Under the pieces are notes generated by a model, which saw only the letters and a list, made by a program, of their open reading frames with translations, was not told the DNA's origin and ran no database searches. Shown piece by piece: positions 10,185-18,483 of a stretch of DNA of 63,683 nt (position 1 is the first letter of the stretch; each line of letters opens with the position of its first letter). The stretch is from contig CAJUEY010000014.1 in NCBI GenBank assembly GCA_910585825.1, positions 1-63,683 on the forward strand, read 5' to 3'. The position numbers were made by a program, and so were the translations under genes. Source of the DNA: an uncultured Lachnospiraceae bacterium. Lineage in GTDB: Bacteria; Bacillota; Clostridia; Lachnospirales; Lachnospiraceae.

Positions 10185-12605
10185 ATGAATACTTCATTTG
10201 CATGGATAAAAGCGCTTGTTCCGGAGCTTACTGCAACGGAGCAGGAATATATGGACGCTATGACATTGTCCGGAACGAAAGTGGAAGGTTATGAAAAATT
10301 AGATGCCGATCTGGATAAGATTGTCGTAGGACAGATTACAAAGATCAATCCGCATCCGGATGCGGATAAATTAATTATCTGTCAGGTGGACATCGGAACG
10401 GAAGAAGATCTGCAGATTGTGACAGGCGCGCCGAATGTATCGGAAGGCGATAAAGTTCCTGTTGTACTGGATGGAGGAAGGGTTGCCGGAGGGCATGACG
10501 GCAATCTGACGCCGGGCGGAATCAAAATCAAAAAAGGCAAACTTCGGGGAATCGAATCCAACGGTATGATGTGTTCCATTGAGGAGCTTGGTTCCAATCG
10601 GGATATGTATCCAAAAGCGCCGGAGCTTGGTATTTATATTTTTGATGATGATGTAGCAGTTGGGAGTGATGCAGTAGAAACGCTTGGCCTTCATGATGCT
10701 GTATTTGAATATGAAGTCACTTCCAACAGAGTAGACTGTTTTTCTGTATTGGGAATCGCCAGGGAGGCTGCGGCTACTTTCCGAAAAGAATTTAAACCGC
10801 CGGTTGTAACAGAAACCGGAAATGAGGAACATGCATCCGATTACATTAAAGTAACAGTCAAGGACAACGATTTATGCTCCCGTTATACAGCAAGAGTGGT
10901 GAAAAACATCAAAATTGCTCCGTCTCCCGAATGGATGCAGAGACGTCTTGCGGCACAGGGCATCCGTCCGATCAATAATCTGGTAGATATCACCAATTAT
11001 GTTATGGCGGAATACGGACAGCCGATGCATGCGTATGATCTGGATACCATTGCCGGAAAGGAAATTATTGTCAGACGTGCATCTGCGGGCGAAACATTTG
11101 TGACGTTAGACGGACAGGAACGGAAATTAGACGAAAATGTGCTGATGATCTGCGACGCAGAAAAAGCAGTGGGCATTGCCGGAATTATGGGCGGTGAAAA
11201 TTCTATGATTACAGATGATGTGAAGTCTATGCTGTTTGAGGCGGCCTGCTTTGACGGAACAAACATCCGCCTTTCCAGCAAAAAGATCGGACTTCGCACC
11301 GATGCGTCTTCTGTTTTTGAAAAAGGCTTAGATCCCAACAATGCAATCCTTGCGATGAACCGCGCCTGCCAATTGGTAGAAGAACTGGGAGCGGGTGAAG
11401 TAGTAGGCGGAGTGGTAGATGTTTATCCGGTAAAGAAAGAAGGCAGAAGGATTCCTTTTGAACCGGAGAAATACAACCGTCTGCTGGGCACCGATATTTC
11501 AAAAGAAGATATGCTTTCCTATTTTGAACGTCTGGAGCTTTCTTATGATGCAGATTCCAATGAAATTTTAGTTCCGTCCTGGAGGCAGGATCTGGAATGT
11601 GACGCAGACATTGCAGAGGAAGTGGCAAGATTTTTCGGATATGACAACATTCCGACGACGCTTCCCACCGGTGAGGCGACCACCGGAAAGCTCTCCTTCA
11701 AACTTAGAATTGAGGAAGCGGCCAGAGAGGTTGCGCAGTTCTGTGGATTTTCCCAGGGAATGTGCTATTCCTTTGAAAGCCCGAAAGTGTTTGATAAACT
11801 GCTGATTCCAAAGGATTCCAAATTACGGGAAACGGTAACGATTTCCAATCCTCTGGGAGAAGATTTTTCCATTATGCGTACGATTCCGTTAAACGGAATG
11901 CTGACGTCCCTTGCAACCAACTACAACAGAAGGAATAAGGATGTCCGCCTGTACGAGCTGGGCAATATCTATCTGCCGAAACAGACGCCGGTAACAGAAC
12001 TTCCGGAAGAACGCATGCAGTTTACCCTTGGCATGTATGGAGAAGGTGATTTTTATACCTTAAAAGGAGTAATAGAAGAATTTTTCGCAAAAATCGGTAT
12101 GGATGAAAAACCTCAGTATGATCCGAAAGCCGGCAGACCGTATCTTCATCCGGGACGCCAGGCGGATATTCGTTATAAAGGAAGAATGGTAGGATATCTC
12201 GGAGAAGTGCATCCTACTGCAGCGGCCAATTATTCTATCAAAGACCGGGTTTATGTGGCGGTGCTGGATATGCCTGAAATTGTGGAAAGAGCAAGTTTTG
12301 ACAGAAAATATCAGGGGATTGCAAAATTCCCGGCTGCGGCTCGCGATATCAGTATGGTTGTTCCAAAAGAAATCCTGGCAGGAGATATCGAAAAAGTATT
12401 TGATTCCAAAGGCGGAGCATACCTGGAAAGCTATCAATTGTTTGATATCTATGAAGGGAGTCAGATCAAAGCAGGATTTAAATCCGTTGCTTATTCTCTG
12501 ACATTTCGCGGAAAAGAGAAAAACCTGGAAGAATCAGATATCGTAAGCGCTATGGAGCGGATTTTAAAAGCTCTGGAGAAAATGGGCATTGAATTGAGAA
12601 AGTAA
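10185..12605 (+). CDS. pheT: Phenylalanine-tRNA ligase beta subunit
   Basis: This 806-residue beta subunit has the usual order: tRNA-binding OB/EMAP domain (about 40-155), B3/B4 editing module (about 210-400), B5 domain (about 405-475), the synthetase-like core (about 485-690) and the C-terminal anticodon-binding FDX-ACB domain (about 710-806, reading KFPAAARDISMVV at its start). It pairs with PheS and hydrolyses mischarged Tyr-tRNA-Phe. It is cotranscribed with pheS under T-box control. An AGGGAGGGG ribosome site precedes the ATG. Confidence 0.98.
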   Translation: MNTSFAWIKALVPELTATEQEYMDAMTLSGTKVEGYEKLDADLDKIVVGQITKINPHPDADKLIICQVDIGTEEDLQIVTGAPNVSEGDKVPVVLDGGRVAGGHDGNLTPGGIKIKKGKLRGIESNGMMCSIEELGSNRDMYPKAPELGIYIFDDDVAVGSDAVETLGLHDAVFEYEVTSNRVDCFSVLGIAREAAATFRKEFKPPVVTETGNEEHASDYIKVTVKDNDLCSRYTARVVKNIKIAPSPEWMQRRLAAQGIRPINNLVDITNYVMAEYGQPMHAYDLDTIAGKEIIVRRASAGETFVTLDGQERKLDENVLMICDAEKAVGIAGIMGGENSMITDDVKSMLFEAACFDGTNIRLSSKKIGLRTDASSVFEKGLDPNNAILAMNRACQLVEELGAGEVVGGVVDVYPVKKEGRRIPFEPEKYNRLLGTDISKEDMLSYFERLELSYDADSNEILVPSWRQDLECDADIAEEVARFFGYDNIPTTLPTGEATTGKLSFKLRIEEAAREVAQFCGFSQGMCYSFESPKVFDKLLIPKDSKLRETVTISNPLGEDFSIMRTIPLNGMLTSLATNYNRRNKDVRLYELGNIYLPKQTPVTELPEERMQFTLGMYGEGDFYTLKGVIEEFFAKIGMDEKPQYDPKAGRPYLHPGRQADIRYKGRMVGYLGEVHPTAAANYSIKDRVYVAVLDMPEIVERASFDRKYQGIAKFPAAARDISMVVPKEILAGDIEKVFDSKGGAYLESYQLFDIYEGSQIKAGFKSVAYSLTFRGKEKNLEESDIVSAMERILKALEKMGIELRK

Positions 12606-12720
12606 AAACAGCATAGTTCAAAGTTATGGGATTTGTTTTTGTTTTTACAAGTTTCATTTTCGCCACATGTAATGAAATATTAAATTTTATTTAATAAAAT
12701 AAACAGATATAGAAAAAATC

Positions 12721-12748
12721 TTGAAATATATGCTAGATATGGTATAAT
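12721..12748 (+). promoter_or_regulatory. Predicted promoter for the 12.8 kb secreted-protein gene
   Basis: TTGAAA at 12721-12726 and TATAAT at 12743-12748 are separated by 16 bp, in an AT-rich spacer between pheT and the next gene. Confidence 0.65.
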
Positions 12749-12794
12749 AACTTAGTAAAAATTTTTACAATCTATAACGAAAGGAACATGAGGT

Positions 12795-13637
12795 ATGAAA
12801 AGAGAAGAAAGAAATTTGTTTCACAGAGTGGCAAGCCTTATGCTTGCAGTAGTAATGGTGTTTTCGGTCATCATTGTTATGCCGAAAGATGTCAGTGCAG
12901 CGAATCTGACGCTTCCGTCAGGGGGCGGTACTGTAATGATTACAGATGAACAGTCTTATATTATTTCGGGCGAAGCAACTGTAATTACATATACAGCTAC
13001 GAAGGATGGATCTCTTCAGCTTACATTTTCAAATGCTACACAGATTAAACAGAGCCCGATCAACGGCTATGCCTGGGGCGAGGCAACACTGTGCAATGCA
13101 GGCTTAACACCGATTTCAGCTAAATTCACATATGATACAAGCGATACAAGAGCCGGATTTTACTCTGATGTTTACGGTGTGAAAAAAGGTACCACTTACA
13201 AAATTCGTATTGTTGCAGCCGGCGGTGTATCAGTGAATGCTAAATTTACAGCAATCAAAAAGAAACTGAACAACAACTTCAAAAAAGGCAAAGCTGTTAA
13301 TTTGAAAAGGAAGAAAGCAACAGATGGAGTAATTCAGTCAGGTACAACAACTGCTCACTGGTATAAGTTTAAATTATCCAAAGCTGCCAAATTAAACATT
13401 GGTATTACGCCAAAATTGACAGGTGGAGTGAAACTGACCATCACAGGCCCAGGTGTGAAAAAAGGCACTTTTCAGGTGGATTGCAGATATACATCCGGCG
13501 ATGACTATTACTTAGGCTGGTGGGGTAAAAGACGTGCATTTACAACAAGCGGCAAAGTAAAACCGGGAACTTATTATATTCAGGTGAAACCAATTAGCAG
13601 AACCTGTGGCGGTTCTTATAAAATCAACTGGAAATAA
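12795..13637 (+). CDS. Secreted protein with PPC-like beta-sandwich domain, function unknown
   Basis: This 280-residue protein has a clear signal peptide (about 1-35, ending near VSAA). It appears to contain two beta-rich halves. The C-terminal half (about 155-280) has alternating aromatic and hydrophobic strands ending in GTYYIQV...GGSYKINWK, resembling the bacterial pre-peptidase C-terminal (PPC) fold. It is very Lys-rich after residue 150, like the tails of the other secreted proteins in this window. The next gene encodes a relative with the same C-terminal pattern (KGNYFVSIE...GYYKIKWN). No catalytic motif or anchor is visible. A role as a surface or matrix protein is an inference only. 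Confidence 0.75.
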   Translation: MKREERNLFHRVASLMLAVVMVFSVIIVMPKDVSAANLTLPSGGGTVMITDEQSYIISGEATVITYTATKDGSLQLTFSNATQIKQSPINGYAWGEATLCNAGLTPISAKFTYDTSDTRAGFYSDVYGVKKGTTYKIRIVAAGGVSVNAKFTAIKKKLNNNFKKGKAVNLKRKKATDGVIQSGTTTAHWYKFKLSKAAKLNIGITPKLTGGVKLTITGPGVKKGTFQVDCRYTSGDDYYLGWWGKRRAFTTSGKVKPGTYYIQVKPISRTCGGSYKINWK

Positions 13638-13646
13638 GACTATAAG

Positions 13647-13680
13647 AAGAGGGGGATGAGTAAATGCTCATCCTCTTTTT
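13647..13680 (+). terminator. Terminator between the two secreted-protein genes
   Basis: A GATGAG/CTCATC stem extended by flanking G/C pairs ends in CTCTTTTT, ten bases after the stop codon. Confidence 0.75.
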
Positions 13681-13708
13681 CGCCTTATAGGAAATAGGAG
13701 GGTTCGCT

Positions 13709-14512
13709 ATGCGCAGGAATTATTATAAATCTATCTTGTTGGTTTTGATCTGTATGTTTTGCCTGTTTCCAAAGACAGCGTCTGCAGCTGAACAGGAAAA
13801 AGAATATAATCTGAATAAACAGAACCGTATTACAATCACGCGGGAAAAGAGCCATGCCGTAACCGGTCAGTATACATGGCTGAAATATGTTCCGGCGGAA
13901 GATGGATGTCTGACTATACAGATGTCATCACCGGAAGGCTCTGCAGAAAACGCTACCGGATATATTGCCTTGTATAACAGTTCAAAATCATCCACTTTAT
14001 CCTCAAAATCTATTTTTTATAATACAGAACATCAAAATAATCCTTTCTGGTATACGTTTTCTTTTGGATTGCGTAAAAATCAGACTTACTATATTCGGGT
14101 AAGAGGAGACAATGGGGTAACTGTCCTGGGGACATTTACAAAGATCAATGATACATCCGGCATTTCTAAAACAAAGGCAAAGAGCATCAAAGCAAACAAA
14201 ACAAAAACAGGATTGATTCCGGCAGGCATATCAAATACAGACTGGTATAAGATTAAATTGCCGAAACAGAAAAGACTTCGCATATATTATCAGGCAAAGA
14301 CCACCGGAAGTTTTAAAATGACGATATATCAGGGTAAAAATTTGATTGGCAGCCGAAATATTTATTACACTTCCGGAGAGAAAAAAATAGTATTATATCA
14401 GTATTCTAAGACTACGAAGAAAAAAACAGGATTGAAAAAAGGCAATTATTTTGTATCGATCGAAAGATCTAATTCCGCTTCATCGGGATACTATAAAATA
14501 AAATGGAATTAA
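13709..14512 (+). CDS. Secreted protein with PPC-like domain, paralogue of the preceding gene
   Basis: This 267-residue protein has a signal peptide (about 1-27, cleaved near ASA). It shares its layout with the gene at 12795: an N-terminal beta-rich half with a WLKYVPAEDGCLTI strand pair, then a Lys-rich segment (about 150-172) and a C-terminal PPC-like half containing the NTDWYKIKLP and GYYKIKWN motifs. Overall identity with the neighbour is low, so the duplication is old. An AGGAGGG ribosome site precedes the ATG. Function is unknown. The queA start follows after only 27 bases, so some read-through into queA is likely. Confidence 0.75.
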   Translation: MRRNYYKSILLVLICMFCLFPKTASAAEQEKEYNLNKQNRITITREKSHAVTGQYTWLKYVPAEDGCLTIQMSSPEGSAENATGYIALYNSSKSSTLSSKSIFYNTEHQNNPFWYTFSFGLRKNQTYYIRVRGDNGVTVLGTFTKINDTSGISKTKAKSIKANKTKTGLIPAGISNTDWYKIKLPKQKRLRIYYQAKTTGSFKMTIYQGKNLIGSRNIYYTSGEKKIVLYQYSKTTKKKTGLKKGNYFVSIERSNSASSGYYKIKWN

Positions 14513-14539
14513 AAAGAGATATGTGGGAGACGTTTTGAA

Positions 14540-15565
14540 ATGGATGTAAAGAATTTTTATTATCATTTGCCGGAAGAGCTGATTGCCCAGGACCCTTTGG
14601 AGGATCGTTCCAATTCCAGACTGATGATATTGAACAAGACTTCCGGAGCCATTACCCACCGGGTATTTCGGGAGATCACAGACTATCTGAAAGCCGGAGA
14701 CTGTCTTGTCATTAACAATACAAAGGTTATTCCGGCACGTTTATATGGGATTCGGGAAGATACCGGCGCTAAGATAGAACTGCTGCTTTTGAAACGCAGA
14801 GAAAACGATATCTGGGAGACGCTGGTAAAACCCGGAAAGAAAGCAAAAACAGGAGCGAAACTCTCTTTTGGAGACGGAATTTTGCGAGGAGAGATTGTAG
14901 ATGTTGTAGAAGACGGGAATCGTCTGATTCGGTTTTCGTATGAAGGGATTTTTGAAGAAATTTTAGATGAATTGGGACAGATGCCTCTTCCGCCTTATAT
15001 TACCCATGCACTGCAGGATAAAAACCGTTATCAGACAGTCTATGCCAAATATGACGGTTCTGCGGCAGCGCCTACAGCCGGACTGCATTTTACACCGGAA
15101 TTATTGATGCAGATTCAACATATGGGAGTTCAAATTGCAGAAGTAACCCTTCATGTAGGACTTGGAACTTTTCGCCCTGTGAAAGTATCAGATGTTCTTT
15201 CTCATCATATGCATTCGGAATATTTTCAGATTGATGAGAAAGCAGCTGAGGTGATCAATCAGACAAAAAGAAAAGGCGGCCGGATTATTTCTGTAGGAAC
15301 CACCAGTACGAGAACATTGGAGTCTGCTGCAGATGAAACCGGATATATCAAAGCTCAAAACGGCTGGACAGATATTTTTATCTATCCAGGCTATCAGTTT
15401 AAAGTAATCGACGGGCTGATTACAAATTTTCATTTGCCGGAATCAACCCTTCTGATGCTTGTGTCGGCGCTGGCAGGAAGAGAACGGATTCTGTCTGCAT
15501 ATCAGGCGGCAGTGGAAGAAAAATATCGTTTTTTCAGTTTTGGGGATGCGATGTTTATCCAGTAA
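14540..15565 (+). CDS. queA: S-adenosylmethionine:tRNA ribosyltransferase-isomerase
   Basis: This 341-residue cytoplasmic enzyme moves the ribosyl part of SAM onto 7-aminomethyl-7-deazaguanine in tRNA to make epoxyqueuosine. Family signatures are visible: LIAQDPLEDRSNSRLM near the start, GSAAAPTAGLHFT in the middle, LHVGLGTFRPVKV, and GTTSTRTLES towards the end. Length is standard. It converges on aroA with only 11 bases between the stop codons, and no terminator is obvious in that gap. Confidence 0.97.
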   Translation: MDVKNFYYHLPEELIAQDPLEDRSNSRLMILNKTSGAITHRVFREITDYLKAGDCLVINNTKVIPARLYGIREDTGAKIELLLLKRRENDIWETLVKPGKKAKTGAKLSFGDGILRGEIVDVVEDGNRLIRFSYEGIFEEILDELGQMPLPPYITHALQDKNRYQTVYAKYDGSAAAPTAGLHFTPELLMQIQHMGVQIAEVTLHVGLGTFRPVKVSDVLSHHMHSEYFQIDEKAAEVINQTKRKGGRIISVGTTSTRTLESAADETGYIKAQNGWTDIFIYPGYQFKVIDGLITNFHLPESTLLMLVSALAGRERILSAYQAAVEEKYRFFSFGDAMFIQ

Positions 15566-15576
15566 AACAACCATGC

Positions 15577-16866
15577 TCATTCATCACGAATTAATCCATA
15601 GAGATCTTCATAGAATTTCGGATAGGAAATATTTACACATTCGGCATCCTGCATACAGCAGGGGGCGTCAAGGGAAAGAGCAGCAACAGCAAAAGCCATG
15701 GCTATTCTATGATCCAGATAGCTGTCAAAGTCAGCCTTGTGGAGTGCGCAGGGATTTCCTTTGATTATCATGCCATCTTCGGTTGGGGTCACATCTGCAC
15801 CCATACGCCGTAGATTTTCTGCAACAGTCAGAATCCGATTCGATTCTTTGACTTTTAATTCGGCAGCATCTGTAATTCTTGTAGTGCCGTCGGCAAAAGC
15901 AGCCATAACAGCAATCATGGGAATTTCATCAATTAATGTGGGAATCAGTTCTCCGCCAATATCCGTTCCGAAAAGAGCGCTGGAAGTGACCAGAAGATCA
16001 CAGACAGGCTCTCCGGATACGATGCGTTCATTTTGTTTTTGAATATTGCCGCCCATGGCATGGGCGGCTTTTAAAATGCCGTCCCTGGTAGGATTTATAC
16101 CGACATTCTGAATCAAAATTTCTGCGTCTTTTGCCAGTAATCCGGCAGCAATAAAATAAGCTGCAGAAGAAATATCTCCCGGAACCTCTACTTTCTGTCC
16201 CTGCAAATTTGGATTTGGATGGATAGAAACCGTTGTATTTTGGGATTGAATATCTGCGCCAAATGCGGAAAGCATCAGTTCGGTATGGTTTCTGGATAAT
16301 ACAGGCTCTATTACAGAAGTTGTATCATCTGCATATAATCCGGCAAGCAGAATACAGGATTTTACCTGAGCGGAGGATACCGGCGAAGTATAGGTCATCC
16401 CATGAAGACTGGAAGGGTGAAACTGTAAAGGTGCACAGTCATTGCCCCGGACGCTGGATACATCTGCGCCCATAGCAGAAAGAGGCGTAAGGATTCGTTT
16501 CATTGGGCGTTTTTGAATGGAATGATCTCCGGTCAAAGAAGAGGAAAAAGACTGTCCGGCGAGAATGCCGGAAATCAGCCGGGTAGTAGTTCCGCTGTTG
16601 CCGGTATCTAAAATTTCTTTGGGAGCAGAAAGACCGTGGAGTCCTTTTCCATGAACGATCACGCGGTCTTTCCTGTTTTCAATGGAAATGCCCATTTTTT
16701 GAAAACAGGAAATTGTGGAAAGACAATCGGCTCCCTGCAGGAAATTTGTGACTTCTGTCATTCCTTTTGAAATAGCGCCGAACATAATGGCGCGGTGAGA
16801 GATTGATTTATCTCCGGGAACCGATACGGTTCCTCTTAAGTGTTTCGCATTCTTTAATTCCATCAT
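15577..16866 (-). CDS. aroA: 3-phosphoshikimate 1-carboxyvinyltransferase (EPSP synthase)
   Basis: This 429-residue enzyme joins shikimate-3-phosphate and PEP in the shikimate pathway. It has the N-terminal PGDKSISHRA motif, LDTGNSGTTTRL, and the C-terminal KVKESNRI motif with LDHRIAMAFAVAAL. Two ATG codons (16866, 16863) follow an AAAGGA ribosome site. This site directly abuts the 51-bp repeat array that separates aroA from the upstream tyrA gene. Both genes read the same way and serve aromatic amino acid synthesis, so they probably form one operon with the array transcribed inside it. Confidence 0.97.
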   Translation of the reverse strand: MMELKNAKHLRGTVSVPGDKSISHRAIMFGAISKGMTEVTNFLQGADCLSTISCFQKMGISIENRKDRVIVHGKGLHGLSAPKEILDTGNSGTTTRLISGILAGQSFSSSLTGDHSIQKRPMKRILTPLSAMGADVSSVRGNDCAPLQFHPSSLHGMTYTSPVSSAQVKSCILLAGLYADDTTSVIEPVLSRNHTELMLSAFGADIQSQNTTVSIHPNPNLQGQKVEVPGDISSAAYFIAAGLLAKDAEILIQNVGINPTRDGILKAAHAMGGNIQKQNERIVSGEPVCDLLVTSSALFGTDIGGELIPTLIDEIPMIAVMAAFADGTTRITDAAELKVKESNRILTVAENLRRMGADVTPTEDGMIIKGNPCALHKADFDSYLDHRIAMAFAVAALSLDAPCCMQDAECVNISYPKFYEDLYGLIRDE

Positions 16867-16876
16867 AATATAATCC

Positions 16877-17080
16877 TTTCATTATTCATGTGCGTTTTTC
16901 AGCACATAAAGGGATACCCGAAGGGTGTTTCATTATTCATGTGCGATTTTCAGCACATAAAGGTATACCCGGAGGGTGTTTCATTATTCATGTGCGATTT
17001 TCAGCACATAAAGGGATGCCCGGAGGGTGTTTCATTATTCATGTGCGATTTTCAGCACATAAAGGTATACCCGGAGGGTA
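16877..17080 (-). repeat. Four tandem 51-bp repeats between tyrA and aroA
   Basis: Four head-to-tail copies with exact 51-bp spacing start at 16877, 16928, 16979 and 17030. Each holds a TGTGC/GCACA stem with an 8-base loop, plus an ACCC/GGGT mini-hairpin closed by a GGA or GAA triloop (one copy is GCCC/GGGT). Copies differ at only a few positions. The unit is related to the elements at 27469-27547, 32858-32890 and 43070-43125. The strand given is that of the flanking operon. In that sense the end of the array runs into the aroA ribosome site. Because 51 is a multiple of three, open frames run through the array, but they are not thought to be genes. Confidence 0.95.
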
Positions 17081-17084
17081 TTTC

Positions 17085-18182
17085 TTAACGTTCATAAACC
17101 GTATAATGATATTTGCGGAGGAGTGTAATGGTTCTGTCATAGGAAGATTGATCGTAAAGTTCAATCTTTAATACACCGTCTTCAAATTCACGGTTATGTA
17201 TAATTCCGATATTCTTAATACTGATATTATTGCTGGCCAAAATGGTGGCGATTGTCGCAATTCCCCCCGCCTCATCAATCAGATCGCAGTAAAGTTCAAA
17301 AATCGTCTGTATGGAGCCTTTTGGCGCAACCATCAGAGAATCCCGGTAATCTTTGGCAGATTGGAAAAAGTCATGTATGTCTGCTGCATTGGAATCTGCA
17401 ATTTTACTTCGGATCTGTAAAAGACAGTTCTGGTAAGAATCTAACATGGTAAGTATCTGATTCCTATTGGTCAGGCAGATTTCTTCCCACATAACAGGAG
17501 AAGAGGATGCGATTCTTGTAATATCCCGGAATCCTCCTGCTGCAATCGTTTTCATCGTCTCTTCGGCATTGTCAGACTGCCTTACAAAATTGACAAGAGC
17601 AGCAGCAATCACATGGGGAAGGTGGCTAATGGCTGCTGTGGCAGCATCGTGGGCATCGTAATTTAAAACCATGGGAATTGCTCCCAGAGAACGGGTAAAA
17701 TCCCGGAATTCATTGACGCGGTCTGTACTGACAGCAGATGTAGGCGTAATAATATAATAAGCATTTTCCAGCAAATAGGCCGTTGCATTGGCAAGTCCGG
17801 TCTTTTCAGAACCCGCCATAGGATGTCCGCCGATAAAATGCGCCTCCAGATTATGTTGTTTTACAGCTCTGTGTATATCGCCTTTTACGCTTCCTACATC
17901 TGTCAGAATACAGGAATCCTTCATAATTTCTTTCAGTTGTTTTATATAGAAAAGATTCTGCTGTACGGGAGCGCACAAAAATATATAATCGCACTCCGAA
18001 AAATCTTCTATAGCAGCATTTTCTTCATTTTTAATCAGACCTTCCTGATAAGCCTGGGAAATCGTGGATTGATGCCCGGACATGGCAATCATCTGTATAT
18101 CCGGAAAAAGCCTTTTGGTTGTTTTGGCTATAGAACCTCCAATTAAACCCAGTCCAATAAATCCAAGTCTTTGAATTGACAT
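17085..18182 (-). CDS. tyrA: Prephenate dehydrogenase with C-terminal ACT domain
   Basis: This 365-residue enzyme makes 4-hydroxyphenylpyruvate for tyrosine synthesis. An NAD-binding Rossmann motif (GFIGLGLIGGSIAK) starts near residue 6. The catalytic-domain motif GGHPMAGSEKTG follows, then helical dimer segments, and an ACT regulatory domain fills about residues 290-365 (around DEAGGIATIATIL), which suggests feedback control by an aromatic amino acid. I chose the ATG at 18182 rather than 18200 because GGAGG sits just upstream of it. It is the first gene of a tyrA-aroA unit. Confidence 0.94.
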   Translation of the reverse strand: MSIQRLGFIGLGLIGGSIAKTTKRLFPDIQMIAMSGHQSTISQAYQEGLIKNEENAAIEDFSECDYIFLCAPVQQNLFYIKQLKEIMKDSCILTDVGSVKGDIHRAVKQHNLEAHFIGGHPMAGSEKTGLANATAYLLENAYYIITPTSAVSTDRVNEFRDFTRSLGAIPMVLNYDAHDAATAAISHLPHVIAAALVNFVRQSDNAEETMKTIAAGGFRDITRIASSSPVMWEEICLTNRNQILTMLDSYQNCLLQIRSKIADSNAADIHDFFQSAKDYRDSLMVAPKGSIQTIFELYCDLIDEAGGIATIATILASNNISIKNIGIIHNREFEDGVLKIELYDQSSYDRTITLLRKYHYTVYER

Positions 18183-18219
18183 GGCAAATCCTCCGTTCAT
18201 TTTTAATCTACTCTATTAA

Positions 18220-18248
18220 ATCATAATATGTTTTAACCGAAAAGTCAA
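18220..18248 (-). promoter_or_regulatory. tyrA: Predicted promoter of the tyrA-aroA operon
   Basis: On the minus strand TTGACT (18243-18248) and TATGAT (18220-18225) are separated by exactly 17 bp, about 40 bases upstream of the tyrA start. Confidence 0.75.
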
Positions 18249-18397
18249 CACTTTAAAGTGCTAAAGCAACAGGAGCCATATTATGTTATGCCTTACGTAC
18301 TTTTACATGTTTCCGCTCACGGATTGTATGTATACGGATTCCGCCCCAGTAAAATAACCTACATTCAAAATAAAAATGTATAAATTGTATAAAATAG

Positions 18398-18426
18398 TTG
18401 TAATACAATCGAAAATTTAGTAAAAT
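18398..18426 (+). promoter_or_regulatory. Predicted promoter of the EF-G-like gene
   Basis: TTGTAA at 18398-18403 and TAAAAT at 18421-18426 have a 17-bp spacer, about 57 bases before the start codon. Together with the tyrA promoter it fills the 300-base divergent spacer, in which I see no other gene. Confidence 0.55.
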
Positions 18427-18483
18427 ATAACCATATAAAAAGACGGAATTTTCTGTCATGAACCAGATTGGAGGATATATTAT

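Noticed and set aside
10371..10832. 153-codon minus-strand frame inside pheT
   Set aside because: It is antisense to a universally conserved gene, with no ribosome site or family resemblance.
16877..17080. CRISPR array
   Set aside because: The units are adjoining copies of the same 51 bases. There are no unique spacers and no cas genes.
16888..17171. Two overlapping open frames of 66 and 93 codons through the 51-bp array
   Set aside because: 51 is a multiple of three, so any frame open in one unit stays open through all of them. There is no ribosome site, and they oppose the tyrA-aroA operon.
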